A stretch of 14,979 bases of DNA from Nitrospirota bacterium (GCA_021815285.1 JAKAHE010000023.1:1-14979); one strand, 5' to 3'; positions 7,266 to 14,957 are shown, counted from the first letter of the stretch. The notes: generated by a model from the letters alone, not told the origin. Translations and numbers: made by a program.

Positions 7266-7477
7266 TGGCCGTCTCCGGACGAGTTGGCAGCTTAACGGTT
7301 CTTATTTGAAAACCTTAAAAGCGGAGACCGGGAGGAAAAGCTGGTGAGATAACTAAAAAGAAAAAATCCTGGCGGCCAATCCGCGCATATGTGTAGTGAA
7401 AAAATCTTTCATTCGACTATTGCCTGGGCCAGCATCCATGCGAGGACCACCACCTTTCTATTTTTTATCTGGATTCG
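7266..7477 (-). promoter_or_regulatory. Long structured 5' leader of the Mg2+-transport operon
   Basis: The untranslated region is about 210 bases if the promoter at 7484-7512 is used. Next to the gene two nested stems are visible. The outer stem pairs GTCTCCG (7328-7322) with CGGAGAC (7277-7271). The inner one pairs TTAAGGTT (7318-7311) with AACCGTTAA (7300-7292, one bulged G). The 3' arm of the outer stem contains the Shine-Dalgarno GGAG of the sensor gene, so folding would hide it. The upstream half has a T-rich tract (AGGATTTTTTCTTTTTAG, about 7370-7353) after a weak GCGG/CCGC stem. I could not match it to the M-box consensus. No conventional gene is evident in it apart from the two short leader frames (7353-7439 and 7409-7453). 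Confidence 0.5.
7353..7439 (-). CDS. Possible 28-residue leader peptide
   Basis: An ATG-started frame in the leader encodes MDAGPGNSRMKDFFTTHM plus ten further residues and stops within a T-rich tract. A GGTGG lies about 9 bases upstream as a weak ribosome site. An overlapping GTG-started frame (7453-7409) would encode MVVLAWMLAQAIVE. Neither resembles a peptide I know. It is listed because short reading frames in leaders of Mg2+ transporter genes are a known regulatory device. It may be chance. Confidence 0.15.
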   Translation of the reverse strand: MDAGPGNSRMKDFFTTHMRGLAARIFSF

Positions 7478-7483
7478 AATTGA

Positions 7484-7512
7484 ACCTTAAACGAGCTTCA
7501 ATGATTTGTCAA
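7484..7512 (-). promoter_or_regulatory. Candidate sigma-70 promoter of the Mg2+-transport/mtgA operon
   Basis: Reading the - strand, TTGACA (7512-7507) is a perfect -35 box. Seventeen bases later TAAGGT (7489-7484) is a weak -10 box. It lies directly downstream of the terminator of the neighbouring gene and upstream of the leader, which is where a promoter is expected. Confidence 0.4.
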
Positions 7513-7552
7513 GAAAAATAAAAGCCCCGCACCGGATGGGGCGGGACTTTTT
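7513..7552 (-). terminator. Intrinsic terminator of the secreted-protein gene
   Basis: On the - strand AAAGTCCCGC (7550-7541) pairs with GCGGGGCTTT (7530-7521) over 10 bp with one U-G wobble. The T-rich tail TTTTATTTTT follows. It lies about 45 bases past the stop of the gene at 7598-8101. The + strand version has a C-A mismatch but also ends in TTTTT, so it may work weakly both ways. Confidence 0.8.
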
Positions 7553-7597
7553 CAGGTTGATTATGCGATGGCGTCCTCGCAGACAGCTTTTACGTCC

Positions 7598-8101
7598 TCA
7601 CATCCCGCCGTCCGTGCCGGTGCCTTTAGTGTTTCCATTATTGTTGGTTCCGGGGGCTGTTTCCGTACTGGGATTCGCCTCGGTTCCAGGTGTGGTCTGG
7701 GTTTTGGGAGCGCTTTCAGAATCCGGCTTTGTCTCCATACCCGGAGCAGTTTCGGTTCCGGGGCTGGCGCCTTCTTCAGGTGTCGTGGCGGAGCCAGGAC
7801 TTTCCATCTCCGTGCCGGAACTGGAGCCGCCCGTTTCCCCGGTATTGGGTTGCTGATTATTCATCGAGCCGGAAGAATCGGAGCCCGTATCGGCCTGAGC
7901 CCGTAATTTAATCCCCTTCGAATGGTAATCGTCGCCGGAAACTCCGGTGTCGTTATCATAGCTCACAGAGCCTGCCAAAGAGGGCTGGTTCGTCATGGTC
8001 TTGAAACCGCCGGGGCTGTTGTCGAGCGCGGCTGAAAGCCCGGGCAGGCACCCTATTACCAGTATGGACATAATAATCGTCCAGATATCGTTTTTTTTCA
8101 T
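7598..8101 (-). CDS. Secreted or lipid-anchored low-complexity hypothetical protein
   Basis: I do not recognise this gene. The 167-residue product begins with a short basic end and a hydrophobic stretch (MKKNDIWTIIMSILVIGCLPG). That stretch is either a lipoprotein signal with lipobox VIGC (Cys18) or a type I signal cut near LSA-A. The remainder has no hydrophobic segment and is rich in Gly, Ser, Thr, Pro and Glu. From about residue 100 on it has loose repeats of the form PGTETAPG/PGTEANPSTETAPG, so it is probably disordered and extracytoplasmic. The start is supported by GGAGG 4 bases upstream of ATG, and a clear terminator follows the stop, so it is probably expressed as a single gene. The bias toward non-charged, turn-forming residues argues for a real secreted product, but function cannot be assigned. 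Confidence 0.7.
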   Translation of the reverse strand: MKKNDIWTIIMSILVIGCLPGLSAALDNSPGGFKTMTNQPSLAGSVSYDNDTGVSGDDYHSKGIKLRAQADTGSDSSGSMNNQQPNTGETGGSSSGTEMESPGSATTPEEGASPGTETAPGMETKPDSESAPKTQTTPGTEANPSTETAPGTNNNGNTKGTGTDGGM

Positions 8102-8238
8102 TTCGCCTCCGATATTCCGCGTTTAAAATCAATAGCCGGTCATGTTATGGAACCCGTTGCCTCCGCTATGCATATGGCTCGTCATGTTGCTGTACTCGTT
8201 TTAGGCCTGTTATCCTCCGTTAGCTTGCCGCTGAAATT

Positions 8239-8273
8239 AAAAAAGGCAGTCCGCAACATACTGCCCGGACTGC
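8239..8273 (-). terminator. Strong intrinsic terminator on the - strand
   Basis: GCAGTCCG (8273-8266) pairs perfectly with CGGACTGC (8253-8246) around a 12-base loop and is followed by C and six T (8244-8239). Within the loop GGCAGT (8265-8260) could instead pair with ACTGCC (8250-8245), giving a competing shorter hairpin that ends at the same T run. Confidence 0.75.
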
Positions 8274-8316
8274 TTCGTGGCCGACATATAACTTGAAAGG
8301 TTTCCTTATAGCTTCA
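8239..8316 (-). ncRNA. Candidate small RNA or terminated leader, about 78 nt
   Basis: A good promoter (8351-8323) points toward the terminator at 8273-8239 and no open reading frame of any size lies between them. The expected transcript starts near 8316. It includes the small hairpin AAGG-AAA-CCTT near 8304-8294 and ends in the terminator stem. It may be a free small RNA, or the attenuated leader of the secreted-protein gene that begins 138 bases further on. I could not match it to a known riboswitch consensus. Confidence 0.4.
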
Positions 8317-8322
8317 TAAGCA

Positions 8323-8351
8323 AAGATAGCAGGGGATATTTTAGTTGTCAA
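8323..8351 (-). promoter_or_regulatory. Sigma-70-type promoter driving the - strand small transcript
   Basis: On the - strand a perfect TTGACA (8351-8346) and TATCTT (8328-8323) are separated by exactly 17 bases. The surroundings are AT-rich. It is divergent from the atp promoter about 75 bases away. Confidence 0.6.
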
Positions 8352-8423
8352 CCTGATGAAAAGTATAAATTTTCCAATAAATTTAAGATAAGGAGCGATT
8401 AAAAGATTTAATACGGTTTCTCC

Positions 8424-8453
8424 TTGACAATCTTCCTTTTGGCGTGATAACTT
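8424..8453 (+). promoter_or_regulatory. Probable promoter of the ATP synthase operon
   Basis: TTGACA at 8424-8429 is a perfect -35 box. An extended -10 (TG-A-TAACTT, hexamer 8448-8453) follows with 18-base spacing. A start near 8460 gives a leader of about 60 bases. The leader holds a small GC stem (GGGCGC with GCGTCCC) before a T-rich stretch and the ribosome site GGGGAG (8512-8517) of the first gene. Confidence 0.6.
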
Positions 8454-8522
8454 GCAACCCGGTTTAAGCGTCTGGGCGCTAGGAAGGCGTCCCGGCCAAA
8501 ATTTTTATTTCGGGGAGAAGAA

Positions 8523-8954
8523 ATGGTTACCGTAATTCCGGACTATACCTTCTTTGTTCAACTCGCCAATTTCCTGGTGCTCATAATTATCCTGAACGCG
8601 CTTCTGTTCAAGCCGGTACTGAAACACCTCTCTGAGCGGGACACGAAGATTGCCAAACAGCATGAAGACGCGTCAGGCTATGCGGACAAGGCCCAGGTCA
8701 TGTTCCAGGACTTCGAGCGCGAGCTTGCGGATGCAAGGGTGAAGGCGAACCAGGCGTATCACTCGCTCCAGCAGGAGGGTATGTCCCGGCAGAGAGAGAG
8801 GCTTTCTCAGGCCAAGGCGGAGGCCCAGTCCATGATGGAGAAAGCCAGAGTGCAGGTCTCGGCGGAGTCGGCCAAGGCCAGGGAGACGCTTGAGAAAGAA
8901 ATGGCAAAGCTTCCGGGAGAGATAGCGTCGAAACTCCTGGGCAGAGCGATATAA
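8523..8954 (+). CDS. atpF': ATP synthase F0 subunit b' (peripheral stalk)
   Basis: This is one of two b-type stator subunits that hold F1 against rotation. The 143-residue protein has a short N-terminus and a single membrane helix at about 10-30 (FFVQLANFLVLIIILNALLF). The conserved FKPVLKHLSERD follows, and then a long charged helix expected to form a coiled coil with the second b subunit. It lacks a signal-like extension, unlike the next gene. It is first in the operon, with GGGGAG 5 bases before ATG. Paired b'/b genes are usual in cyanobacteria, alphaproteobacteria and many anaerobic deltaproteobacteria. I assign this as b' by order and length. Confidence 0.9.
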   Translation: MVTVIPDYTFFVQLANFLVLIIILNALLFKPVLKHLSERDTKIAKQHEDASGYADKAQVMFQDFERELADARVKANQAYHSLQQEGMSRQRERLSQAKAEAQSMMEKARVQVSAESAKARETLEKEMAKLPGEIASKLLGRAI

Positions 8955-8968
8955 ATACGAGGAAAGAG

Positions 8969-9553
8969 ATGGAAACGGGGAACCGGAAAATCAAGAGATA
9001 TGCAGGTACGGTTTTGACGGCGCTTGCGATTGTCGCGGTCTTCGCTGCTGTCGCCTTTGCCGCGGGCGGCGAAGAAGCGACGAAGCCGATGGACTGGGGA
9101 TGGCGCATTTTAAACTCCGGGATTATTATCGCCGTCCTCGTTGTGATATGGATAAAGGCCGGCAAGCCTGCCCTCCTTGGCAGGATAGCGAAAATAGAGG
9201 CCTCACTCGAAGAGGCAAGGATGGCGCGCGATGAGGCGCTTGCAAAGCTTTCCTCAGTCGAGGCGAAGCTTAAAAATAAGGACGCTGAGCTGAAAAGCAT
9301 CCTCGACGTGGCAAGGTCCAACGGCGAGAAGGAAAAGGAACTGCTCGTCAAGGAGGCCGAGAAGATGGTCGTCGATATCGCCGCCTCGACGAAAGAGCTT
9401 ATAGAAGCCGAGCTGGTCAAGGCCAAGGAGGCGATAAGACGCGAGGCCGCGCTCAAGGCGGTTGAGCTTGCCGAGAAGATGGTCAGGGAAAACGTGAAGA
9501 AGGAAGACCAGACCAGAATGCTCCAGGAATACCTGGAGAAGGTCGGGAGATAA
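8969..9553 (+). CDS. atpF: ATP synthase F0 subunit b (peripheral stalk)
   Basis: This is the second b-type stator subunit, 194 residues. It starts with a signal-peptide-like hydrophobic segment at about 11-32 ending in AVAFAAGGEEA. A short polar stretch (DWGWRILNS) and the true membrane helix at about 49-63 (IIIAVLVVIWI) follow. The rest is a long Ala/Lys/Glu helix (about 70-190) typical of the right-handed stator coil. The extra N-terminal segment is also seen in b subunits of Geobacter-type bacteria and is probably cleaved or forms a second membrane segment. The ribosome site AGGAAAGAG precedes ATG. Only 14 bases separate it from b', and 1 base from atpH. Its C-terminus should bind the delta subunit encoded next. 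Confidence 0.9.
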   Translation: METGNRKIKRYAGTVLTALAIVAVFAAVAFAAGGEEATKPMDWGWRILNSGIIIAVLVVIWIKAGKPALLGRIAKIEASLEEARMARDEALAKLSSVEAKLKNKDAELKSILDVARSNGEKEKELLVKEAEKMVVDIAASTKELIEAELVKAKEAIRREAALKAVELAEKMVRENVKKEDQTRMLQEYLEKVGR

Positions 9554-9554
9554 T

Positions 9555-10097
9555 ATGCTGAAAGACATAATTGCAAAGAGATATGCAAAGGCGCTCCTTT
9601 CGCTCTCATCCAAGTCCGGAGATGCGGATGCAGTGAAAAAAGACCTCGCGCAGGTGGCCGAGGTCTACAGGACGAGCAAGGGCCTCCAGAGCGTTTTCAT
9701 GAACCCGGTATTTTCACTCAAGGACAAGATAAAGGTCATGAACGGCCTTGCCAAAGAGCTTGGGGTAAATCCCCTCACGCTTCGTTTTCTCGACCTTCTG
9801 GCCAGGAAGCGCCGGTTCAGGTATATACGCGAGGTCTCTGCGGCCTATTCCGACCTTCTCGACCTTGCTCAGGGGCGGGTAAAGGCTTCGGTCGCCTCCG
9901 CGGCCCCGCTTTCGGATGCCGAGGTCGGGATGCTTAAGGCGAAGATAAGCGGTATGGTGGGAAAAGACGTAGAACTTACGATGGAAGTCGATCCGAGCCT
10001 CATCGGCGGGGTGCGCACGAGGATAGGTAGCACCGTATACGACGGGAGCCTCTCAAACCAAGTGCGCCTTGTGCGGGCGGCGCTCCTCAGGGGCTAA
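9555..10097 (+). CDS. atpH: ATP synthase F1 subunit delta (OSCP)
   Basis: Delta caps the top of the F1 head and links it to the b stalk. The 180-residue length is normal. The N-terminal helical domain opens with IIAKRYAKALLSL. The C-terminal domain has RVKASVASAAPLSD and the family signature DPSLIGGVRTRIGSTVYDGS near 155-174. The ATG lies one base after the atpF stop, with GGAGAAGG and GGGAG at the end of atpF as ribosome site, so the two are coupled. A 110-base non-coding gap separates it from atpA, longer than other junctions in the operon. That gap holds only a small CCCG/CGGG hairpin (10167-10180). Confidence 0.95.
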   Translation: MLKDIIAKRYAKALLSLSSKSGDADAVKKDLAQVAEVYRTSKGLQSVFMNPVFSLKDKIKVMNGLAKELGVNPLTLRFLDLLARKRRFRYIREVSAAYSDLLDLAQGRVKASVASAAPLSDAEVGMLKAKISGMVGKDVELTMEVDPSLIGGVRTRIGSTVYDGSLSNQVRLVRAALLRG

Positions 10098-10207
10098 GTC
10101 GGGCAGGTGGCCAGGCTGGCGAGGCCGTTGATGCTTAATCGAGTATTAGTGAAAGCTTGAAGAAGGCCCGGAAATTCGGGTCGATAAAATAGGAACAGGG
10201 GGGAGTT

Positions 10208-11716
10208 ATGCAGATCAAGGCGGAAGAGATCAGCGAGCTGATAAAGCGGCAGATCGCCGAATTCGAGAAGGGCGTGGACGTGATGGAGGTCGGCACCGTT
10301 ATTACGGTCGGCGACGGCATCGCTAAGATCTACGGCCTGGAAAAATGCATGCAGGGCGAGCTCCTGGAATTTCCGGGCAACGTCATGGGCATGGCGCTTA
10401 ATCTCGAAGACGACAATGTCGGCGCAGTCCTATTCGGCGACGATACGCTGATTAAGGAAGGCGACATAGTAAAGCGCACGGGGCGCATCATGGAAGTCCC
10501 AGTCGGAGACGCCGTCATAGGGCGTGTCGTTGACGGCATAGGCATGCCTCTCGACGGCAAAGGGCCTATAGCGTCCACAGAGTCCAGGCGCGTCGAAGTC
10601 ATAGCGCCAGGCATAGTAAAGCGCCAGCCGGTCAGGGAGCCTCTCCAGACAGGCATCAAGGCTATAGACGCCCTTATCCCAATTGGTCGCGGACAGCGCG
10701 AGCTTATAATCGGAGACCGCCAGACCGGTAAGACAGCCGTCGCGATAGATACCATAATCAACCAGAAGGGCAAGGGCGTTATCTGCATATATGTCGCCGT
10801 CGGCCAGAAGCGCTCCACCGTCGCCCGTGTCATGAAGACGCTCGAGGAACACAGCGCGATGGACTATACCGTCGTCGTCTCGGCGTCGGCGTCTGACGCG
10901 GCCTCGCTTCAGTTCATCGCTCCCTATACCGGCTGCACAATCGGCGAGTACTTCCGCGACAACGGCAAGCACGCCCTCATAATATACGATGACTTATCCA
11001 AGCAAGCCGTAGCCTACAGGCAGTTGTCCCTCCTGCTTCGCCGTCCACCAGGCCGCGAGGCGTATCCGGGCGACGTCTTCTACCTGCATTCGAGGCTCCT
11101 TGAGCGCGCGGCAAAGCTATCCGACGAACTCGGAGGAGGCTCCCTTACGGCGCTTCCTATAATCGAGACCCAGGCGGGCGACGTCTCCGCATATATTCCG
11201 ACGAACGTCATATCCATCACAGACGGCCAGATATTCCTGGAGTCCGACCTCTTCTACTCAGGTGTCCGGCCCGCGCTGAATGTCGGCCTCTCCGTTTCCC
11301 GCGTCGGCGGTTCCGCACAGATAAAGGCGATGAAGCAGGTCGCAGGCTCGCTCAAGCTCGACCTCGCACAGTTCCGCGAGCTGGCCGCATTCGCCCAGTT
11401 CGGCGCCGACCTCGACAAGGCCACGCAAAACCAGCTGGCCCGCGGCCAGAGGATGGTGGAAATACTCAAACAGAACCAGTATTCCGCCATGAGCGTGGGA
11501 AACCAGATACTCATAATCTTCACAGCCACCAACGGCTACGTCGATGATGTGCCTATCGGCTCGATAAGGAAGTTCGAGGCCGATCTCTTGAAGTTCCTCG
11601 AACTCCAGCATCCGGAAATAGCGAAGGAGATAGAGGAAAAGAAGGCGATAAGCGACGAGCTTAAAGAGAAGATGAAATCGGCAATCGAAGAGTTCAAGAA
11701 GACGTTCGCGGTCTAA
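10208..11716 (+). CDS. atpA: ATP synthase F1 subunit alpha
   Basis: This is the non-catalytic nucleotide-binding subunit of the alpha3beta3 hexamer. At 502 residues it is full length. The P-loop GDRQTGKT is at 169-176, in the same position as in E. coli, including Gln172, which marks alpha rather than beta. The arginine finger that reaches into the catalytic site is Arg365 in LSVSRVGGSAQ. The N-terminal beta-barrel domain has VGTVITVGDGIAKIYGL, and the C-terminal helical domain has AQFGADLDKATQNQLARG. The ribosome site is the run of G ending in GGAG (10202-10205), 2 bases before the ATG, an unusually short spacing. No abnormal residues were seen in the conserved blocks. Confidence 0.98.
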   Translation: MQIKAEEISELIKRQIAEFEKGVDVMEVGTVITVGDGIAKIYGLEKCMQGELLEFPGNVMGMALNLEDDNVGAVLFGDDTLIKEGDIVKRTGRIMEVPVGDAVIGRVVDGIGMPLDGKGPIASTESRRVEVIAPGIVKRQPVREPLQTGIKAIDALIPIGRGQRELIIGDRQTGKTAVAIDTIINQKGKGVICIYVAVGQKRSTVARVMKTLEEHSAMDYTVVVSASASDAASLQFIAPYTGCTIGEYFRDNGKHALIIYDDLSKQAVAYRQLSLLLRRPPGREAYPGDVFYLHSRLLERAAKLSDELGGGSLTALPIIETQAGDVSAYIPTNVISITDGQIFLESDLFYSGVRPALNVGLSVSRVGGSAQIKAMKQVAGSLKLDLAQFRELAAFAQFGADLDKATQNQLARGQRMVEILKQNQYSAMSVGNQILIIFTATNGYVDDVPIGSIRKFEADLLKFLELQHPEIAKEIEEKKAISDELKEKMKSAIEEFKKTFAV

Positions 11717-11725
11717 GGGGGGTCG

Positions 11726-12589
11726 ATGGCTGGCTCAAGGGATATACTAAGAAGGATCCGCAGCGTAAAGAACACGCAGCAGATTACAAAGGCAATGAAG
11801 GCGGTCTCGGCCTCGAAGCTGAAAAAAGCGCAGGCCGCGATGCTCGCCGCCCGCCCCTATGCGAACATGCTGGTTTCGGTCCTTGGGAACCTCGCAGCAA
11901 GGGCGCCGAGGGAATACCACCCGTTGCTCGCGCACAGGGGATGCCGCCGCATCGAATTCCTGGTAATTACCTCCGACCGCGGCCTCTGCGGCGCGTTCAA
12001 TACGAATATAATGAAACGCGCGGTCGCGCTCTACCACGAGAAGAAAATTGACGGCTGCGACCTCACGCTCAATATTGTTGGCCGCAAGGGCCGGGATTAC
12101 TTAACGCGGAGGGATTACAGTATCAGGAAGGATTGGACGGGCATATCCGGCCACCTGAACTACTCCCATGCCCAGACTATCGCCTCCGAGATTATAGAGA
12201 ACTACATAAACGCCGAGGTGGACGAGGTCTACGTCATCTACAACGAGTTCAAGACCGCACTCTCCCAGACGGTAATCGCCGAGAAGATACTGCCCATAGA
12301 GCCGCCGAAGACGGAGGTGGAAATCTCCTCCGGAGACTACATATACGAGCCGGGGCCGGAAGCGGTGCTTGACACGCTCCTGCCGAAACACGTGGAGTTC
12401 CAGGTTTACCGCGCGCTCCGGGAATCCGAGGCCTCCGAACTCGGCGCCAGGATGACGGCGATGGACGCGGCATCTAACAACGCCAAGGAGATGATAGGCA
12501 AGCTGACGCTTAAATATAACAAGGCGCGCCAGGCCGCCATCACGAAAGAGCTGATGGAGATAATCGGCGGCGCCGAGGCTTTAAAATAA
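11726..12589 (+). CDS. atpG: ATP synthase F1 subunit gamma (central stalk)
   Basis: Gamma is the rotor shaft that couples proton-driven ring rotation to catalysis. It is 287 residues long. The N-terminal helix begins MAGSRDILRRIRSVKNTQQI and continues with TKAMKAVSASKLKKAQ. The central fold has TSDRGLCGAFNTNI (82-95). The C-terminal helix has DAASNNAKEMIGKLTLKYNK and AAITKELMEIIGGAEAL. Both ends form the coiled-coil shaft. The ribosome site AAGGGGGG directly follows the atpA stop region. The 66-base spacer to atpD contains overlapping hairpins. No plant- or cyanobacterial-type regulatory cysteine insert is visible. Confidence 0.97.
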   Translation: MAGSRDILRRIRSVKNTQQITKAMKAVSASKLKKAQAAMLAARPYANMLVSVLGNLAARAPREYHPLLAHRGCRRIEFLVITSDRGLCGAFNTNIMKRAVALYHEKKIDGCDLTLNIVGRKGRDYLTRRDYSIRKDWTGISGHLNYSHAQTIASEIIENYINAEVDEVYVIYNEFKTALSQTVIAEKILPIEPPKTEVEISSGDYIYEPGPEAVLDTLLPKHVEFQVYRALRESEASELGARMTAMDAASNNAKEMIGKLTLKYNKARQAAITKELMEIIGGAEALK

Positions 12590-12595
12590 GTTTTC

Positions 12596-12634
12596 AAGCC
12601 CGTTTTCATTGGGCGGCTTTTTAAAATTAAGCCG
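12596..12634 (+). promoter_or_regulatory. Overlapping hairpins in the atpG-atpD spacer
   Basis: AAGCC (12596-12600) can pair with GGCTT (12615-12619) in an imperfect stem followed by a T run, resembling a weak intrinsic terminator. The same CGGCTT (12614-12619) can instead pair perfectly with AAGCCG (12629-12634) around the loop TTTAAAATT. The two folds are mutually exclusive. The atpD ribosome site AGGGGG (12642-12647) lies just beyond and outside both. Confidence 0.4.
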
Positions 12635-12655
12635 TGAATTAAGGGGGTAATAATA

Positions 12656-14074
<1,419 letters not shown>

Positions 14075-14198
14075 AGAGGGCCAGAGCCGGTTGCCGGGAA
14101 GTTTAATAAAGGTTTGGCGGAACGGTCAAGGCGGTTCGGGGCGGGGACGAGAGAAAATACTTAAGGCACAAAAGACGCCTTTCGGAAAGTTGGGTGCA

Positions 14199-14603
14199 AT
14201 GATGGACAAGCTGACGCTCGAAATAGTCACGCCGGAGAAAAGAGTCGTCCGAGAGGAAGTGGACGAGGTCGTCTGCCCCGGCATAGAAGGAGAGTTCGGA
14301 GTCCTGCCCGGTCATACACCGTTTTTGACCGCGCTCAGGATAGGCGAACTCAGCTACCGTGCAGGCGACATCCGCAAATATATCGCTGTCACCTGGGGAT
14401 ATGCGCAGGTTGACGGGGACAGGGTCGAGGTGCTTGCGGACATGGCCGAGACCGCCGAGGAGATAGACCTCCGCCGCGCAGAAGAAGAGAAGACAAGGGC
14501 AGAGGCTATTCTTCGCGGCCAGCCTGCCGAGGTAGAGTTTGAGAAAGGCCAGGTCTCCCTGGAGAAGGCAATCATCAGGATCCAGGTGGCCGGCAAGAAA
14601 TAA
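14199..14603 (+). CDS. atpC: ATP synthase F1 subunit epsilon
   Basis: Epsilon joins gamma to the c-ring and can inhibit ATP hydrolysis. From the chosen start it is 134 residues, the usual size. The N-terminal beta-sandwich has KLTLEIVTPEKRVVREEVD, CPGIEGEFGVLPGHTPFLTA and ALRIGEL, and the C-terminal helix pair begins at about 89 (EEIDLRRAEEEKTRAEAIL). An in-frame TTG at 14091 would add 36 Gly/Arg-rich residues (GQGGSGRGREK) unlike any epsilon N-terminus, so it is rejected. ATG at 14199, or the next codon at 14202, fits the family, with GGAAAG about 9 bases upstream. A 5-bp stem (AAGGC 14163-14167 with GCCTT 14177-14181) lies just before it. This is the last recognisable gene of the operon. 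Confidence 0.93.
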   Translation: MMDKLTLEIVTPEKRVVREEVDEVVCPGIEGEFGVLPGHTPFLTALRIGELSYRAGDIRKYIAVTWGYAQVDGDRVEVLADMAETAEEIDLRRAEEEKTRAEAILRGQPAEVEFEKGQVSLEKAIIRIQVAGKK

Positions 14604-14780
14604 CCGGCAGGCGGCGCCGGGACGATATTCGGGGGCGGAGGTGTTGGTAAGACGGCACAGGGCGCAGGAAACAATGCAGCCGGTTACGGCGCTGGCGGTG
14701 GAGGCGCTTTGTCCACCGGCTCAGCCTACACCGGCGGCACGGGTGCGCCAGGCATTATCATCGTGAGGGAGTTCTCGTGA
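14604..14780 (+). pseudogene. Glycine-rich tail-fibre-like C-terminal remnant, in frame after atpC
   Basis: Directly after the atpC TAA the same reading frame continues for 58 codons to TGA at 14778. It encodes a Gly-rich sequence with GGAGTIFGGGGVGK, then NNAAGYGAGGGGALSTG, and ends with TGGTGAPGIIIVREFS. This pattern (Gly-rich run, then GxGAPGIIIV and the end of the protein) is typical of the C-termini of phage tail-fibre-like and Gly-rich surface proteins. It has no ATG and no ribosome site, so it cannot be translated by itself except by reading through the atpC stop. It is most likely the end of a decayed or recombined gene. A functional C-terminal extension by stop read-through is possible but unlikely. 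Confidence 0.6.
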
Positions 14781-14793
14781 TGTCCCTTTTTGC

Positions 14794-14821
14794 TTGATTT
14801 GTAAGAGCGTTAGAATATAAT
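14794..14821 (+). promoter_or_regulatory. Near-consensus sigma-70 promoter
   Basis: TTGATT (14794-14799) and a perfect TATAAT (14816-14821) are separated by 16 bases in an AT-rich stretch. A transcript would start near 14828, outside the atp operon. Confidence 0.65.
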
Positions 14822-14827
14822 AAACCA

Positions 14828-14938
14828 AGCAAGAGCCAGGCAATACCTTCGAGAAGTACCGTACTACCTTGAGGAGTTCGGGCTTAGAAGCAGGCTTGGA
14901 TTAAATTGCCCATCTCTGGAAACGGGGATGGGCTTTTT
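14828..14938 (+). ncRNA. Candidate structured RNA (small RNA or attenuated leader)
   Basis: Between the promoter and the terminator lies about 80 bases with no convincing reading frame but visible structure. CCAAGC (14824-14829) can close with GCTTGG (14894-14899), AGCC pairs with GGCT inside it, and the perfect small hairpin AGTA-CCG-TACT lies in the centre. The whole is about 110 nt with its terminator. I cannot match it to 6S RNA, a T-box, or a riboswitch class by eye. A possible gene start follows the terminator, so a cis-acting leader is as likely as a free small RNA. Confidence 0.4.
14908..14938 (+). terminator. Strong intrinsic terminator
   Basis: GCCCATCTCTG (14908-14918) pairs with CGGGGATGGGC (14923-14933) over 11 bp, including two G-T wobbles, around the tetraloop GAAA, followed by TTTTT (14934-14938). 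It could end the ATP synthase operon, the small transcript from 14828, or both. Confidence 0.85.
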
Positions 14939-14957
14939 AGCATCAAAGAGAAGCTAT

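Noticed and set aside
7266..7500. M-box (Mg2+) riboswitch in the leader of the Mg2+ operon
   Set aside because: The expected conserved blocks could not be found by eye on the transcript strand. Only an Rfam search could settle it.
7506..7906. Open frames on the + strand over the low-complexity gene (PGAVSVPG-like repeats)
   Set aside because: They mirror the repeats of the - strand gene, which has the signal peptide, the GGAGG site and the terminator. The + strand frames start inside the terminator.
8129..8185. 18-codon frame (MTSHMHSGGNGFHNMTGY) upstream of the secreted-protein gene
   Set aside because: The nearest GGAGG is nearly 30 bases from the ATG, and the frame is short enough to be chance.
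8698..9609. 303-codon antisense frame, very Ser/Ala/Phe-rich
   Set aside because: This is the complement of the Ala/Lys/Glu-rich coiled coils of the two b subunits, and such complements read as Ser/Leu/Phe repeats.
10098..10207. Possible extra small gene or regulatory element between atpH and atpA
   Set aside because: No start with ribosome site, only a 4-bp CCCG/CGGG hairpin. It was treated as plain spacer.
14091..14198. N-terminal extension of atpC from TTG at 14091
   Set aside because: The extra 36 residues do not resemble any epsilon subunit, and the family N-terminus begins right at the ATG at 14199/14202.
14628..14660. GGGGVGKT in the Gly-rich remnant, similar to the P-loop of atpD
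   Set aside because: The surrounding residues are Gly-rich repeats without any ATPase fold, and the match is confined to the Gly run. It is most likely coincidence and not a duplicated atpD fragment.
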